DNA of 11,174 bases from Deltaproteobacteria bacterium GWA2_55_10 (GTDB lineage: Bacteria; Desulfobacterota; GWC2-55-46), in contig MGPL01000159.1 of assembly GCA_001797415.1 (NCBI GenBank), forward strand, positions 9,222-20,395. Direction: 5' to 3'. Below are positions 1-7,242 of this stretch, one piece after another. Each line of letters begins with the position of its first letter. Position 1 is the stretch's first letter. The position numbers and the translations under genes are program-made. The notes beneath the pieces are model-generated. The model searched no databases. It saw only the letters and a list, made by a program, of their open reading frames with translations, and was not told the origin of the DNA.

Positions 1-1
1 C

Positions 2-271
2 GAAATACAGGTCAAGAAAAAGCATGCGTCGAGCAACTGGGTCTGGGGATCGTTCAAGCTCAGGGGCTCTGTCTTCGCGGAGCTTCACAGGCTCTGGCTG
101 GAGCGGGAGAAAAAGGACGAGTACATCGGGACACTCGTAAATGAATATCTCGCAAAGGGAGGCAGGGCTGTGGGAGTAAAGACCGGGAGCTCATACGTGG
201 ATGTCGGCACATTGAACGGGTACAGGGAGGCGATAAGGCTCCTCAGTTCGCCTGGAGAGGAAAATGATTAG
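2..271 (+). CDS. Sugar nucleotidyltransferase, C-terminal part (5' truncated by window)
   Basis: Only the last 89 codons are present; the frame is open from base 2 and ends at TAG 269-271. The visible part contains a Trp-rich stretch (SNWVWGSFKL), then DEYIGTLVNEY, and near the end SYVDVGTLNGYREAI. The last matches the W/Y-x-D-V/I-G-T-x-x-G-Y-x-x-A signature of the NTP_transferase family (RmlA, GalU and GlmU-type pyrophosphorylases), where this Asp helps bind metal and substrate. Members join an NTP and a sugar-1-phosphate to give an NDP-sugar in the cytoplasm. The stop codon is followed at once by the ATG of the next gene, so it is probably the upstream member of the same operon and may supply the donor for the GT4 enzyme at 2719. 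Base and sugar specificity cannot be judged without the N-terminal half. Confidence 0.85.
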   Translation, partial: EIQVKKKHASSNWVWGSFKLRGSVFAELHRLWLEREKKDEYIGTLVNEYLAKGGRAVGVKTGSSYVDVGTLNGYREAIRLLSSPGEEND

Positions 272-1000
272 ATGAACGATTCAAGGCAAGAGATAGCACA
301 GCGCGTAGTAGATCTCGGCCCGTGGTTCCAGAACATGGACTTGCGCGGAGTGCAGACCGCGCCGGAGCATTTCCTCGGCGACTACCCCAATGTCAAATGG
401 CAGCGTTTTGCCCACGCGGTGCCAGCTGACCTCGCCGGCAAGAGAGTCCTCGATATCGGCTGCAACGCGGGTTTCTATTCGATAGAAATGAAGAAGAGGG
501 GAGCTGACAGGGTATTGGGGATCGACTTCGACGAGGGCTATCTCAGACAGGCCAGGTTTGCCTCAGGGGTCCTGGGAGCGGACATAGAGTTCAGGCGGAT
601 GTCCGTGTACAAGGTTGCTGAGCTGAAAGAAAAGTTCGACGTCGTGCTGTTCATGGGCGTGCTCTATCATCTTCGCCATCCGCTGCTGGCGCTCGACCTG
701 CTCTACGAGCACGTGGCGGCTGACATGCTCGTATTCCAGTCCATGCTGCGCGGCAACAACGGCGTTGAAGAGGTCGAAGACGACTATCCGTTCAGCGAAA
801 GCGGCATATTCGACAGGCCTGCTTTTCCCAAAATGCACTTCATTGAAAATAAATACGCCGGGGACAATACCAACTGGTGGCTGCCGAACAGGGCATGCGC
901 CGAGGCCATGCTCCGGAGCGCCGGCTTTGAAATACTCGGCCGCCCCGAGGGGGAGGTCTTCATCTGCAAAAGGTCTGAAAGGGGGTGGACTGAGCCGTGA
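272..1000 (+). CDS. SAM-dependent methyltransferase, CmoB/DUF1698-like (TIGR04290-type)
   Basis: A 242-residue class I methyltransferase. Motif I (VLDIGCNAGFYS) is at residues 59-70 and the acidic end of beta2 (GIDFD) at 83-87. FDVVLFMGVLYHLRHP at 122-137 is typical of the CmoB/DUF1698 group, as is NWWLPN at 201-206, which resembles the substrate loop of that group. From memory it looks most like the TIGR04290 'Rta_06860' subfamily, whose members sit beside glycosyltransferase and PIG-L genes; this subfamily assignment is unverified. CmoB itself carboxymethylates a tRNA wobble uridine, but the sugar-gene context argues for a small-molecule or glycan substrate. The start ATG directly abuts the previous stop, with GGAGAGG at 254-260 as ribosome-binding site. 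The stop TGA overlaps the next GTG start (GTGA at 997). Confidence 0.85.
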   Translation: MNDSRQEIAQRVVDLGPWFQNMDLRGVQTAPEHFLGDYPNVKWQRFAHAVPADLAGKRVLDIGCNAGFYSIEMKKRGADRVLGIDFDEGYLRQARFASGVLGADIEFRRMSVYKVAELKEKFDVVLFMGVLYHLRHPLLALDLLYEHVAADMLVFQSMLRGNNGVEEVEDDYPFSESGIFDRPAFPKMHFIENKYAGDNTNWWLPNRACAEAMLRSAGFEILGRPEGEVFICKRSERGWTEP

Positions 1001-1893
1001 TAGAAGCGGTCATGTTCTGGAACGAACCCAATAACCTCTCCCACTGGGACTTTCATCTTGACCCGGAATGGAACGCATACGCCGAGATGGTGAAGTTCGC
1101 GTCAAAGGCGGTGAGCTCGGAGAACAGCGCCCTTCTGAAGGTGCTCGGCGGCATCTCGCCCATAGACCCCGACTTCATCAGGAACCTCAAGGACAAGGGC
1201 GTCCTTGATGAGCTTGATGTCATTGCGGTCCACGGCTTTCCGCTCGACTGGAATCATTGGGCCATACACGAATGGCCGGAAAAGCTCTCTGAGATAAGGA
1301 CGGTTTCCCGCCTGCCTGTCTGGGTCTCCGAGGTCGGCGTCTCTACATTCGGCGCCGAAGAGGTCCAGGAGTTCGGCCTCAGGCGCTCGGCGGAGCTCCT
1401 TATCGGCAGGACGGAGCGCATACACTGGTACAGCCTCTATGACCTGCCTAGGACCTGGCCTGCCACGACCAGGCACAGGGAGGCAGAAGGCTCGGCGTAC
1501 TACAGGCATTTCTATATGGGGCTCATCCGCGAGGACGGGACGCCCAAGAGGGCATTGAAGCTCTTCCCGGAGTTCGCGCCTGACCTCGGTATTTGCCAGT
1601 GGTTCCATTTTGAGGACCACCGCCTCGACGACGCGGTAAAGTGGCTCAAAAGGCTCGGGGTAAAGAAGCTCCGCACCGGACTCAGCTGGGCAGACAGCCT
1701 GCGCCCGTTCGCGCTCTCATGGTTCGACAGGCAGATGAGGGCCCTTGAGGACTTCGATGTCACGGTGACATTCTGCTTCACGCCCGAGTCCAGGGGCATA
1801 AAGCCGCATCATACGAGTCCGCCGCAGGACCCGGTGGAGTTCGCTGATTTTTGCGCCGCTATGGTTAAAAGATATGCGTGCCAGAGAGTTTAG
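997..1893 (+). CDS. Clan GH-A (GH39/beta-xylosidase-like) TIM-barrel protein, apparently circularly permuted
   Basis: A 298-residue protein starting at GTG 997 in a GTGA overlap, with GGGGGTGGA (about 980-989) as ribosome-binding site. Residues 7-13 (FWNEPNN) carry the WNEPN acid/base motif of clan GH-A, and VWVSEVG at 108-114 resembles the beta7 nucleophile strand (E112). The first 195 residues read as beta4 to alpha8. The rest, ICQWFHF (199-205), then KLRTGLSW, VTVTFCFTP and a DPVEFADFCAAMVKRYA helix (278-294), reads like beta1 to alpha3, which normally comes before WNEPN. So the two halves of the barrel appear swapped. No signal peptide is seen, so a cytoplasmic role is likely: cleaving, transferring or merely binding a glycoside intermediate. 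Glycosidase activity is inferred from the two glutamates and is not proven. It is about 300 residues, shorter than secreted GH39 xylosidases. Confidence 0.8.
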   Translation: MIEAVMFWNEPNNLSHWDFHLDPEWNAYAEMVKFASKAVSSENSALLKVLGGISPIDPDFIRNLKDKGVLDELDVIAVHGFPLDWNHWAIHEWPEKLSEIRTVSRLPVWVSEVGVSTFGAEEVQEFGLRRSAELLIGRTERIHWYSLYDLPRTWPATTRHREAEGSAYYRHFYMGLIREDGTPKRALKLFPEFAPDLGICQWFHFEDHRLDDAVKWLKRLGVKKLRTGLSWADSLRPFALSWFDRQMRALEDFDVTVTFCFTPESRGIKPHHTSPPQDPVEFADFCAAMVKRYACQRV

Positions 1894-1912
1894 GTTCATA
1901 AGGACCTCCTTT

Positions 1913-2722
1913 ATGGGCTATACCCGCGAGTTCGTGAAGGACATCTTCGGCGAGAAGGTTCTTGTTGCCGCAGCCCACCCTGACGACGAGGTCGCCGGGG
2001 CCGGGGCCATGTACAGGTATATAGAGAGGGCGCTCTTCATGCACGTCACTGACGGTGCGCCAAGGGACATGCTCGATGCAATGGCGCACGGGTTCAGGTC
2101 AGCAGAAGAGTATTCAGAAGCGAGAAGGAAGGAGCTCATGCGCTCCCTTTCCGTCGTTGGAATAAAGCCGGAAGACTGCTTTCAGGCATGGGTCCCTGAC
2201 CAGCTCTCAAGCTTCAACCTCGTCAAGATAGCATTAAGGCTCGTGGAGCTGATAAAAGAGATTGAGCCAGAATCCATCCTGGTCCTGCCGTACGACGGAG
2301 GCCACCCGGACCATGATTCGGTATGTTTTTCCGTCCATGCCGCGGCAGCGCTCCTCAGGCGAGAGGGCGTCTTGCCGCCGCCCATGATCGAATACCCGCT
2401 CTATCATGAGAGGAACGGGCGGTTGTCGGTGATGGAGTTCATACCAAAGGAAGGCTTCGATGACATCACCGTTATCCTGACGGAGGAACAGAAGCGCCTC
2501 AAGGCGCAGATGATGGACAGCTTCACGACTCAGGCAGGCCTGCTCAAGAGGTTCCCGCTTGATTTCGAGAGGTTCAGGGCCGCGCCAGCCTATGATTTCA
2601 CCGCTCCGCCGCACGACGGCGGGCTTCATTATGAGAGGTTCAACTGGGGCGTGGACGGCAGAAAGTGGAGGGAGCTTGCCATGAAGGCGATGGGCGAGAT
2701 CGGGCTTGAGGGGCCGCTGTGA
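1913..2722 (+). CDS. PIG-L (LmbE-type) N-deacetylase
   Basis: A zinc-dependent de-N-acetylase of the PIG-L/LmbE superfamily, 269 residues from ATG 1913. The metal motif AHPDDE is at residues 21-26 after a hydrophobic strand (KVLVAA), and the second motif GGHPDHD at 130-135 supplies the further His ligands. Relatives deacetylate GlcNAc-containing substrates: GlcNAc-PI, GlcNAc-inositol (MshB), GlcNAc-malate (BshB) and the teicoplanin aglycone sugar. The frame is open from an earlier ATG at 1874, which would overlap the glycosidase by 20 bases and add 13 residues. I prefer 1913 because AAGGA lies at 1899-1903 and the motif then sits at the usual distance from the N-terminus. Together with the following GT4 gene, a glycosylate-then-deacetylate sequence is likely. 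The stop overlaps the next start (GTGA at 2719). Confidence 0.88.
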   Translation: MGYTREFVKDIFGEKVLVAAAHPDDEVAGAGAMYRYIERALFMHVTDGAPRDMLDAMAHGFRSAEEYSEARRKELMRSLSVVGIKPEDCFQAWVPDQLSSFNLVKIALRLVELIKEIEPESILVLPYDGGHPDHDSVCFSVHAAAALLRREGVLPPPMIEYPLYHERNGRLSVMEFIPKEGFDDITVILTEEQKRLKAQMMDSFTTQAGLLKRFPLDFERFRAAPAYDFTAPPHDGGLHYERFNWGVDGRKWRELAMKAMGEIGLEGPL

Positions 2723-3780
2723 GCCTCTCGGTCCTCTCGGTCTCATATCCCTTCGCGCAGGTCGGGCCTGACACGGCAGGGGGCGCGGAACAGGTGCTTT
2801 TGACGCTTGACAACGCGCTCGTCAAAAGCGGGTGGCAGTCGATAGTGATAGCCCCGGAAGGGTCGAGTGTCCATGGCACGCTGGCGCCAGTACCGCTCGT
2901 AAGAGGCAGGATCAACGCAGAGGCCAGCTCTTATGTGCATGAACTTTGCAGGAAGGCCATAAGCTTCGCGCTCAGGCACTGGAAGGTCGATGCCGTGCAC
3001 ATGCACGGGATAGATTTTAATGAATATCTGCCCGATGCTGGCCCGCCTGTGCTTGTAACGCTTCATCTTCCTATTTCCTGGTACTCTCATGAGGCGCTCA
3101 AGCCTGAAAGGCCGCTTACATTTTTCAATTGCGTCTCAAAAAGCCAGATGAGCGCCTGTCCTCCTGACGTAAAGGCGTTTTCAGCGGTTTCCAACGGAGT
3201 ACCGCTTGAGCGATTCGCCTCCCGGGTGTCGCGCAGGGGTTACGCCCTTTCGATCGGAAGGATATGCGCCGAGAAGGGCTTTCACCTCGCCATTGACGCG
3301 GCGAGAATGGCGCGCACCAGGCTTATACTGGCCGGAGTTGTATTCCCGTACGAGGCGCATGAGGATTATTATAATTCCGAGATAGCTCCGCGAGTGGATA
3401 ATGACTGGTGCTGGTTTGCGGGGGCAATCGGCTTTGAGAGGAAGCGGCGGCTCCTTGCGGGCGCCAGGTGCGTGCTCATTCCGTCGCTGGCGCCTGAGAC
3501 AAGCTCGCTTGTGGCGATGGAAGCGCTTGCGTCAGGCACTCCGGTCATAGCGTTTCCCGGCGGGGCGCTGCCGGAGATAATCGAGCACGGCAGGACGGGC
3601 TACCTCGTAAAGGACAAGTTCGAAATGGCCGAGGCAATAGCGCATATAGGAATGATATCGCGCGATGAATGCATGGCAGCCGCGAACAGGTTTTCATCAG
3701 CCGGGATGGCGGAGTCATACTTCGACATCTATCGAAAAATAACTGAATTCAAGCGAAATGGCGGGAGCGATGTACGGTGA
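2719..3780 (+). CDS. GT4-family glycosyltransferase (GT-B fold)
   Basis: A 353-residue retaining GT-B glycosyltransferase. The N-terminal glycine-rich acceptor-side motif GGAEQVL is at residues 21-27. The C-terminal nucleotide-sugar domain begins near SIGRICAEKG (178-187). The EX7E motif is present as E260 and E268 in PETSSLVAMEALASGTPVIA, followed by GGALPEIIEHGRTGYLV, the usual GT4 donor-binding tail. It is probably cytosolic or membrane-peripheral, since no transmembrane segment is seen. The GTG start at 2719 overlaps the PIG-L stop by four bases, with GAGGGG at 2708-2713 as ribosome-binding site. It lies between the deacetylase and the acyltransferase, which suggests it builds the glycoside that those enzymes modify. 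Donor and acceptor are unknown. Confidence 0.88.
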   Translation: MSLSVLSVSYPFAQVGPDTAGGAEQVLLTLDNALVKSGWQSIVIAPEGSSVHGTLAPVPLVRGRINAEASSYVHELCRKAISFALRHWKVDAVHMHGIDFNEYLPDAGPPVLVTLHLPISWYSHEALKPERPLTFFNCVSKSQMSACPPDVKAFSAVSNGVPLERFASRVSRRGYALSIGRICAEKGFHLAIDAARMARTRLILAGVVFPYEAHEDYYNSEIAPRVDNDWCWFAGAIGFERKRRLLAGARCVLIPSLAPETSSLVAMEALASGTPVIAFPGGALPEIIEHGRTGYLVKDKFEMAEAIAHIGMISRDECMAAANRFSSAGMAESYFDIYRKITEFKRNGGSDVR

Positions 3781-4762
3781 TTTCCAGATAGAAGAGATAA
3801 CGGGGCTCGGCGGGGTTAAGGCGCTCAGCCCTGAATGGGACAATCTTTTCGATTTGTGCGTGGAAGCGACCCCGTTTCAGTCGCCCCGGTGGCTTGTCCC
3901 CTGGTGCGCTCACCTCGGGGCCGGAGATCCTTATGTGATTGCGCTGAGGATCAACGGCGCCCTCGCGGGCATCGCCCCTTTCATGCTTAAAGGCGATGAG
4001 CTTGTCTTCATGGGAACCGGTGTCTCGGATTACCTTGATATCCTGATGAAGCCGGGTTTGGAGCGCGCTGGGGCTTTTGCCGTAATAGAGCGCCTTGCCG
4101 CCCGGCAGGAGCTCTGGAGGAGATGCGACCTTCAGGAGCTTAAACCCGGCTCAGCGCTTTTATCGACCGGGCTTCCGTCCGGCATAAGGTCGCGGATTAT
4201 GGAACGGGAGCCTTGTCTTTATCTGGAGCTTCCACCCACGATCGAGGAGTTTGCCGCCATGCACCGGGTCAATCGAAGAGCCGGGTCTGCGCGCGCCAGG
4301 GCAAGGCTCGAGCGGAGCGGCTTTCTTACCATAGAGACCGCTGATAAGGCAAGGCTGGAGGGCTTTATAGATTCTTTCTTCACGCTCCATGCAAAGAGAT
4401 GGGCCTCCCTTGGCCTGCCCGGCGTGCTCAAGGGACCTGAAATAATGTCTTTTCATACGGAGGCCGCTCGCGGCCTGCTCGGATCAGGCATGCTCCGTCT
4501 CTACAGGATGAGATACATGGGCTCTGACATGGCTGCGCTCTATTGCCTGTTCCGGGGAAAAAGGGTCTACGCCTACCTGAGCGGCTTTGACCCCGCGCTT
4601 TCAAAGCTCAGCCCCGGGACGCACATACTGAAGCACGCAGCGGAGGACTCGATAAGGTCAGGGGCCAGGGTGCTGGACTTCCTCCGTGGAGGCGAGGGTT
4701 ATAAATACGCATGGAGGCCGAAAGAGGAGAGGAACCTGAATATGGTCCTGGAGAGGGCATGA
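3758..4762 (+). CDS. CelD/FemAB-like GNAT acyltransferase (Acetyltransf_6 type)
   Basis: About 334 residues with a double-GNAT layout like CelD/BioF2-like proteins. The N-terminal half has FQSPRWLVPWCAHLG (40-54), LAGIAPF and a GTGVSDYLDIL segment. The C-terminal half has SPGTHILKHA, then a DFLRGGEGYKYAW ending (307-319) that is characteristic of this group. Such proteins transfer acyl or aminoacyl groups to amines in polysaccharide, peptidoglycan-like or small-molecule pathways. An obvious acceptor here would be the amine exposed by the PIG-L enzyme, which is inference. The start is uncertain: ATG 3758 overlaps the GT4 gene by 23 bases, while in-frame ATG 3770 (11-base overlap) has GGGAG only two bases upstream. 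The stop overlaps the next gene (ATGA at 4759). Confidence 0.82.
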   Translation: MAGAMYGDFQIEEITGLGGVKALSPEWDNLFDLCVEATPFQSPRWLVPWCAHLGAGDPYVIALRINGALAGIAPFMLKGDELVFMGTGVSDYLDILMKPGLERAGAFAVIERLAARQELWRRCDLQELKPGSALLSTGLPSGIRSRIMEREPCLYLELPPTIEEFAAMHRVNRRAGSARARARLERSGFLTIETADKARLEGFIDSFFTLHAKRWASLGLPGVLKGPEIMSFHTEAARGLLGSGMLRLYRMRYMGSDMAALYCLFRGKRVYAYLSGFDPALSKLSPGTHILKHAAEDSIRSGARVLDFLRGGEGYKYAWRPKEERNLNMVLERA

Positions 4763-5508
4763 GCGCCGGCAACTATGACTTGCTTTCATGGTTTTATGAA
4801 AGGCACTGGGGAAGCGAGTTCAGGTTCCACGCCTTTGCAATGGATGCGCTTGAGTCAATGCTGCTGCGGGAACTGACCGAAGGGGCAAGTATCCTCGACC
4901 TCTGCTGCGGAGCCGGACACATCGTCTGCGCTCTCCATGAACGCGGGTTTTCGGTCACCGGCACGGACCTGTCAATCGAGATGCTTAAATTTGCCAGATC
5001 AAAGGCCAGTCAGGCCCGTTTTTTCGCGGCGGATGCCAGGGACTTTTCGACAGCAAGAAAGTTCGATGCGGTCGTATCCACATTCGACAGCATCAACCAC
5101 ATACTCGACCCGGCTGACCTGATGCTTGTCTTCAGGAGCGTCCATGAGGCACTTGTTCCCGGGGGGGTTTTTGTTTTTGACCTGCTTGAGGAGGAGGCAT
5201 ACAAAGAGGCCTGGGCCAAATCCGGTTTTTTTGTGGAGCACGATAACGCCTGCATGTTAAGGGGCTCCTATGACGCGAATTGCCGGAGAGCAAGGGTCGA
5301 GCTTACCCTCTTTCGTCTTGATGGCGGATGGACGAGGTCGGATGTGACCATCTTTGAGAGATATTACCCGGTCGATGAGGTTGCCGCGGCGCTTGCATCG
5401 TGCGGGTTCGAAGGAGCAGAGGTTTTCCGGGCAAACATGGATTTTCATATGCCGGTTGACGCCGGAATAGGCAGAACATTCATAAAGACAAGGAAGGTCA
5501 GGAAATGA
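4759..5508 (+). CDS. Class I SAM-dependent methyltransferase
   Basis: A 249-residue methyltransferase. Motif I (ILDLCCGAG) is at residues 45-53, the acidic residue ending beta2 is D70 in VTGTDLS, and FFAADARDF precedes the beta4 strand FDAVVSTFDSINHI. PGGVFVFDL marks beta5. The N-terminus (YDLLSWFYERHWG) is typical of Methyltransf_25/11-type enzymes. The frame is open from 4711, but ATG 4759 is preferred: it forms an ATGA overlap with the acyltransferase stop and has GGAGAGGG at 4750-4757. This is the second methyltransferase in the cassette and is unrelated in detail to the first, so two different positions of the product are probably methylated. The stop overlaps the following start (ATGA at 5505). 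The substrate cannot be told from sequence. Confidence 0.88.
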   Translation: MSAGNYDLLSWFYERHWGSEFRFHAFAMDALESMLLRELTEGASILDLCCGAGHIVCALHERGFSVTGTDLSIEMLKFARSKASQARFFAADARDFSTARKFDAVVSTFDSINHILDPADLMLVFRSVHEALVPGGVFVFDLLEEEAYKEAWAKSGFFVEHDNACMLRGSYDANCRRARVELTLFRLDGGWTRSDVTIFERYYPVDEVAAALASCGFEGAEVFRANMDFHMPVDAGIGRTFIKTRKVRK

Positions 5509-7241
5509 TCGTCTACAGAAAATCGGAGTACGACACTGTTACCCTCTCTTTCGCAAAAGAGCTGCTGACGCTTGCAGAGAGCGTACAATCCGTAAAGACG
5601 CATGAATTGGCCGCTGAGCTTCTTATTGAGTTCGGCAGGTTCGAATCGGGCGTGGCAGACAGCCTTTTTCCCGAAAAGGACGGCGTTAACGAGATAAGCG
5701 CCGCGCTGAGAAGGGCGTCGATCGCCGCAGGACACGTATTCGGGGCGTCCTGGGAAGAGAAGCCGGAGGAGGTCTCAGTCTGGGCAGGAAGGCTTAAAGC
5801 ATCGCTCGCGAGGATCCGGCAAATGCCTCTGCCCGCGAGGATAAAGACGCGCATCCCTGAGGGCTACGCTCATTACGGGCTCTTCCCCGAGGTATATCTG
5901 GCCGCCGCAAGGAAATTCCATGAAGAGCGCAAGCCCGCTGACGTGGTATGCATAGGGCTCAGGAGCATCGGCGCCAGCCTCTCTTCAGTAATTGCCGCGG
6001 AGCTCGAGTCCCTCGGCTCAACCGTCCTGTCATTCACGCTCCGGCCCAGGGGCCATCCGTTCAAGAGAAAGGCTGTGCTTACCGCCGAGCTCGAAGAGAT
6101 AGCCGCGGGCCTCAGGACCAGCGTCTTTGTTATAGCTGACGAGGGGCCGGGCCTGAGCGGTTCCTCTTTCTCTTCGGTTGCCGAAAAGCTCTCCAGGCTC
6201 GGTATTCCCGACGAGAACATCGTCCTTTTCCCGAGCTGGGACCCGGACGGAGCTGACTTCGTCTCGAAAGAGGCGAGGCGGAGGTGGGGCTTGCATGCCA
6301 GGTACGTCTCATATTTCGAGGATGTCTGGCTGCCCTCCGGCAGGCTTCAGAGGGAAGCGGGCCTGGATGCGCCTCTTCAAGACATATCGGCAGGCATGTG
6401 GAGAAGGCTCTTCTGGAGCGAACACGATTACCCCGCCGCGCACCCGCGCCATGAGCGCAGGAAATATCTCTCCGGCGATCCTTCAAGGGGAGGCGCTTAC
6501 ATGCTGAAGTTCGCTGGCCTCGGCAGGTACGGCGCCTCGAAGATGGAAAGGTCCGCCATGCTATCCGAGGCGGGGCTTACGGAACCCGTGGAGCGCTTCA
6601 CGAACGGCTTCATCGTCACCAGGTTCGCCTACGGCAGGCCGGTTGCCGAAAGGGAGATGAACCAGCTCCTTCTCGATGAGATGGCTCGGTACTCGTCATT
6701 CCTGAAGCGCAATTTCAGGTCCTCCCGGAAAATGAGCTTTGAGGAGTTCCTCGGCATGATAAGCCGCAATATCACGCTCGGGCTTGGAACGGACTGGGGC
6801 GATAAGGCCGGGGCGCTTGAGCGGCTGGAAGGGGTCTTTGAGAGTTCGGAGGCGGTGCATACGGACGGCAGGATGTTCCCGTTCGAATGGATACTGACGA
6901 AAAAAGGCTACAGAAAGACCGACTGCCTTGACCATCACCTTGACCAGTTCTTTCCGTCGAGCCAGGACATTGCCTGGGACCTTGCAATGGCAACCGTGGA
7001 GTTCGAGATGAACCCGATGGAGCAGAATTATTTCATCTCCAGGTATTCGGCGGCGTCCGGCGACGGCGTCAGCCAGGAGAGGCTCAGGCTCTACACCATA
7101 GCTTACCTCGCGTTCAGGCTCGGCTACACGGCCTTCGCCTCGGAAGAGCTTGCAAAGAGCCCGGAAGGGCCGAGGTTCAGCTCCCTTGTCCACCGCTATT
7201 CGTCCAGGCTCAAAAGGGAGCTCCTCTGGCTTGCCGATTAG
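5505..7241 (+). CDS. Phosphoribosyltransferase-like / APH-kinase-like fusion protein
   Basis: A 578-residue two-domain protein that I do not recognise as a named family. Residues about 118-245 look like a type I PRTase fold: DVVCIGLRSIGASLSSVIAA (146-165) resembles the pyrophosphate-loop region, and VFVIADEGPGLSGSSF (207-222) resembles the PRPP-binding loop, with acidic pair D212/E213. Residues about 330-540 look like a degenerate aminoglycoside-phosphotransferase-type kinase: YMLKFAGLGRYG (332-343) with K335, a hinge near VTRFAYGRP, VHTDGRMFPFEWI (451-463) in place of the catalytic loop, an acidic KTDCLDHH segment (471-478) and QDIAWDLA (487-494) like the APH C-terminal DLA motif. The usual catalytic-loop Asn is not obvious. 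Residues 1-110 are helical and unassigned. It is coupled to its upstream neighbour by ATGA. A soluble role in nucleotide, PRPP or phosphosugar chemistry is inferred. Confidence 0.65.
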   Translation: MIVYRKSEYDTVTLSFAKELLTLAESVQSVKTHELAAELLIEFGRFESGVADSLFPEKDGVNEISAALRRASIAAGHVFGASWEEKPEEVSVWAGRLKASLARIRQMPLPARIKTRIPEGYAHYGLFPEVYLAAARKFHEERKPADVVCIGLRSIGASLSSVIAAELESLGSTVLSFTLRPRGHPFKRKAVLTAELEEIAAGLRTSVFVIADEGPGLSGSSFSSVAEKLSRLGIPDENIVLFPSWDPDGADFVSKEARRRWGLHARYVSYFEDVWLPSGRLQREAGLDAPLQDISAGMWRRLFWSEHDYPAAHPRHERRKYLSGDPSRGGAYMLKFAGLGRYGASKMERSAMLSEAGLTEPVERFTNGFIVTRFAYGRPVAEREMNQLLLDEMARYSSFLKRNFRSSRKMSFEEFLGMISRNITLGLGTDWGDKAGALERLEGVFESSEAVHTDGRMFPFEWILTKKGYRKTDCLDHHLDQFFPSSQDIAWDLAMATVEFEMNPMEQNYFISRYSAASGDGVSQERLRLYTIAYLAFRLGYTAFASEELAKSPEGPRFSSLVHRYSSRLKRELLWLAD

Positions 7242-7242
7242 C

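Noticed and set aside
1860..1915. Possible frameshift fusing the glycosidase to a longer product at its 3' end
   Set aside because: The frame that opens at 1874 leads directly into the PIG-L protein, not into further barrel strands. The expected beta4 strand is already present at the protein's N-terminus, so no sequence is missing.
2234..2746. Minus-strand open frame of 170 codons opposite the PIG-L gene, and a similar 172-codon frame at 1102-1620
   Set aside because: Both lie opposite genes with strong conserved motifs and show no domain of their own; they are explained by few stop codons in GC-rich antisense frames.
4711..4758. Upstream extension of the second methyltransferase to ATG 4711
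   Set aside because: It would overlap the acyltransferase by 52 bases, while ATG 4759 has an ATGA overlap, a GGAGAGGG site and a normal family N-terminus.
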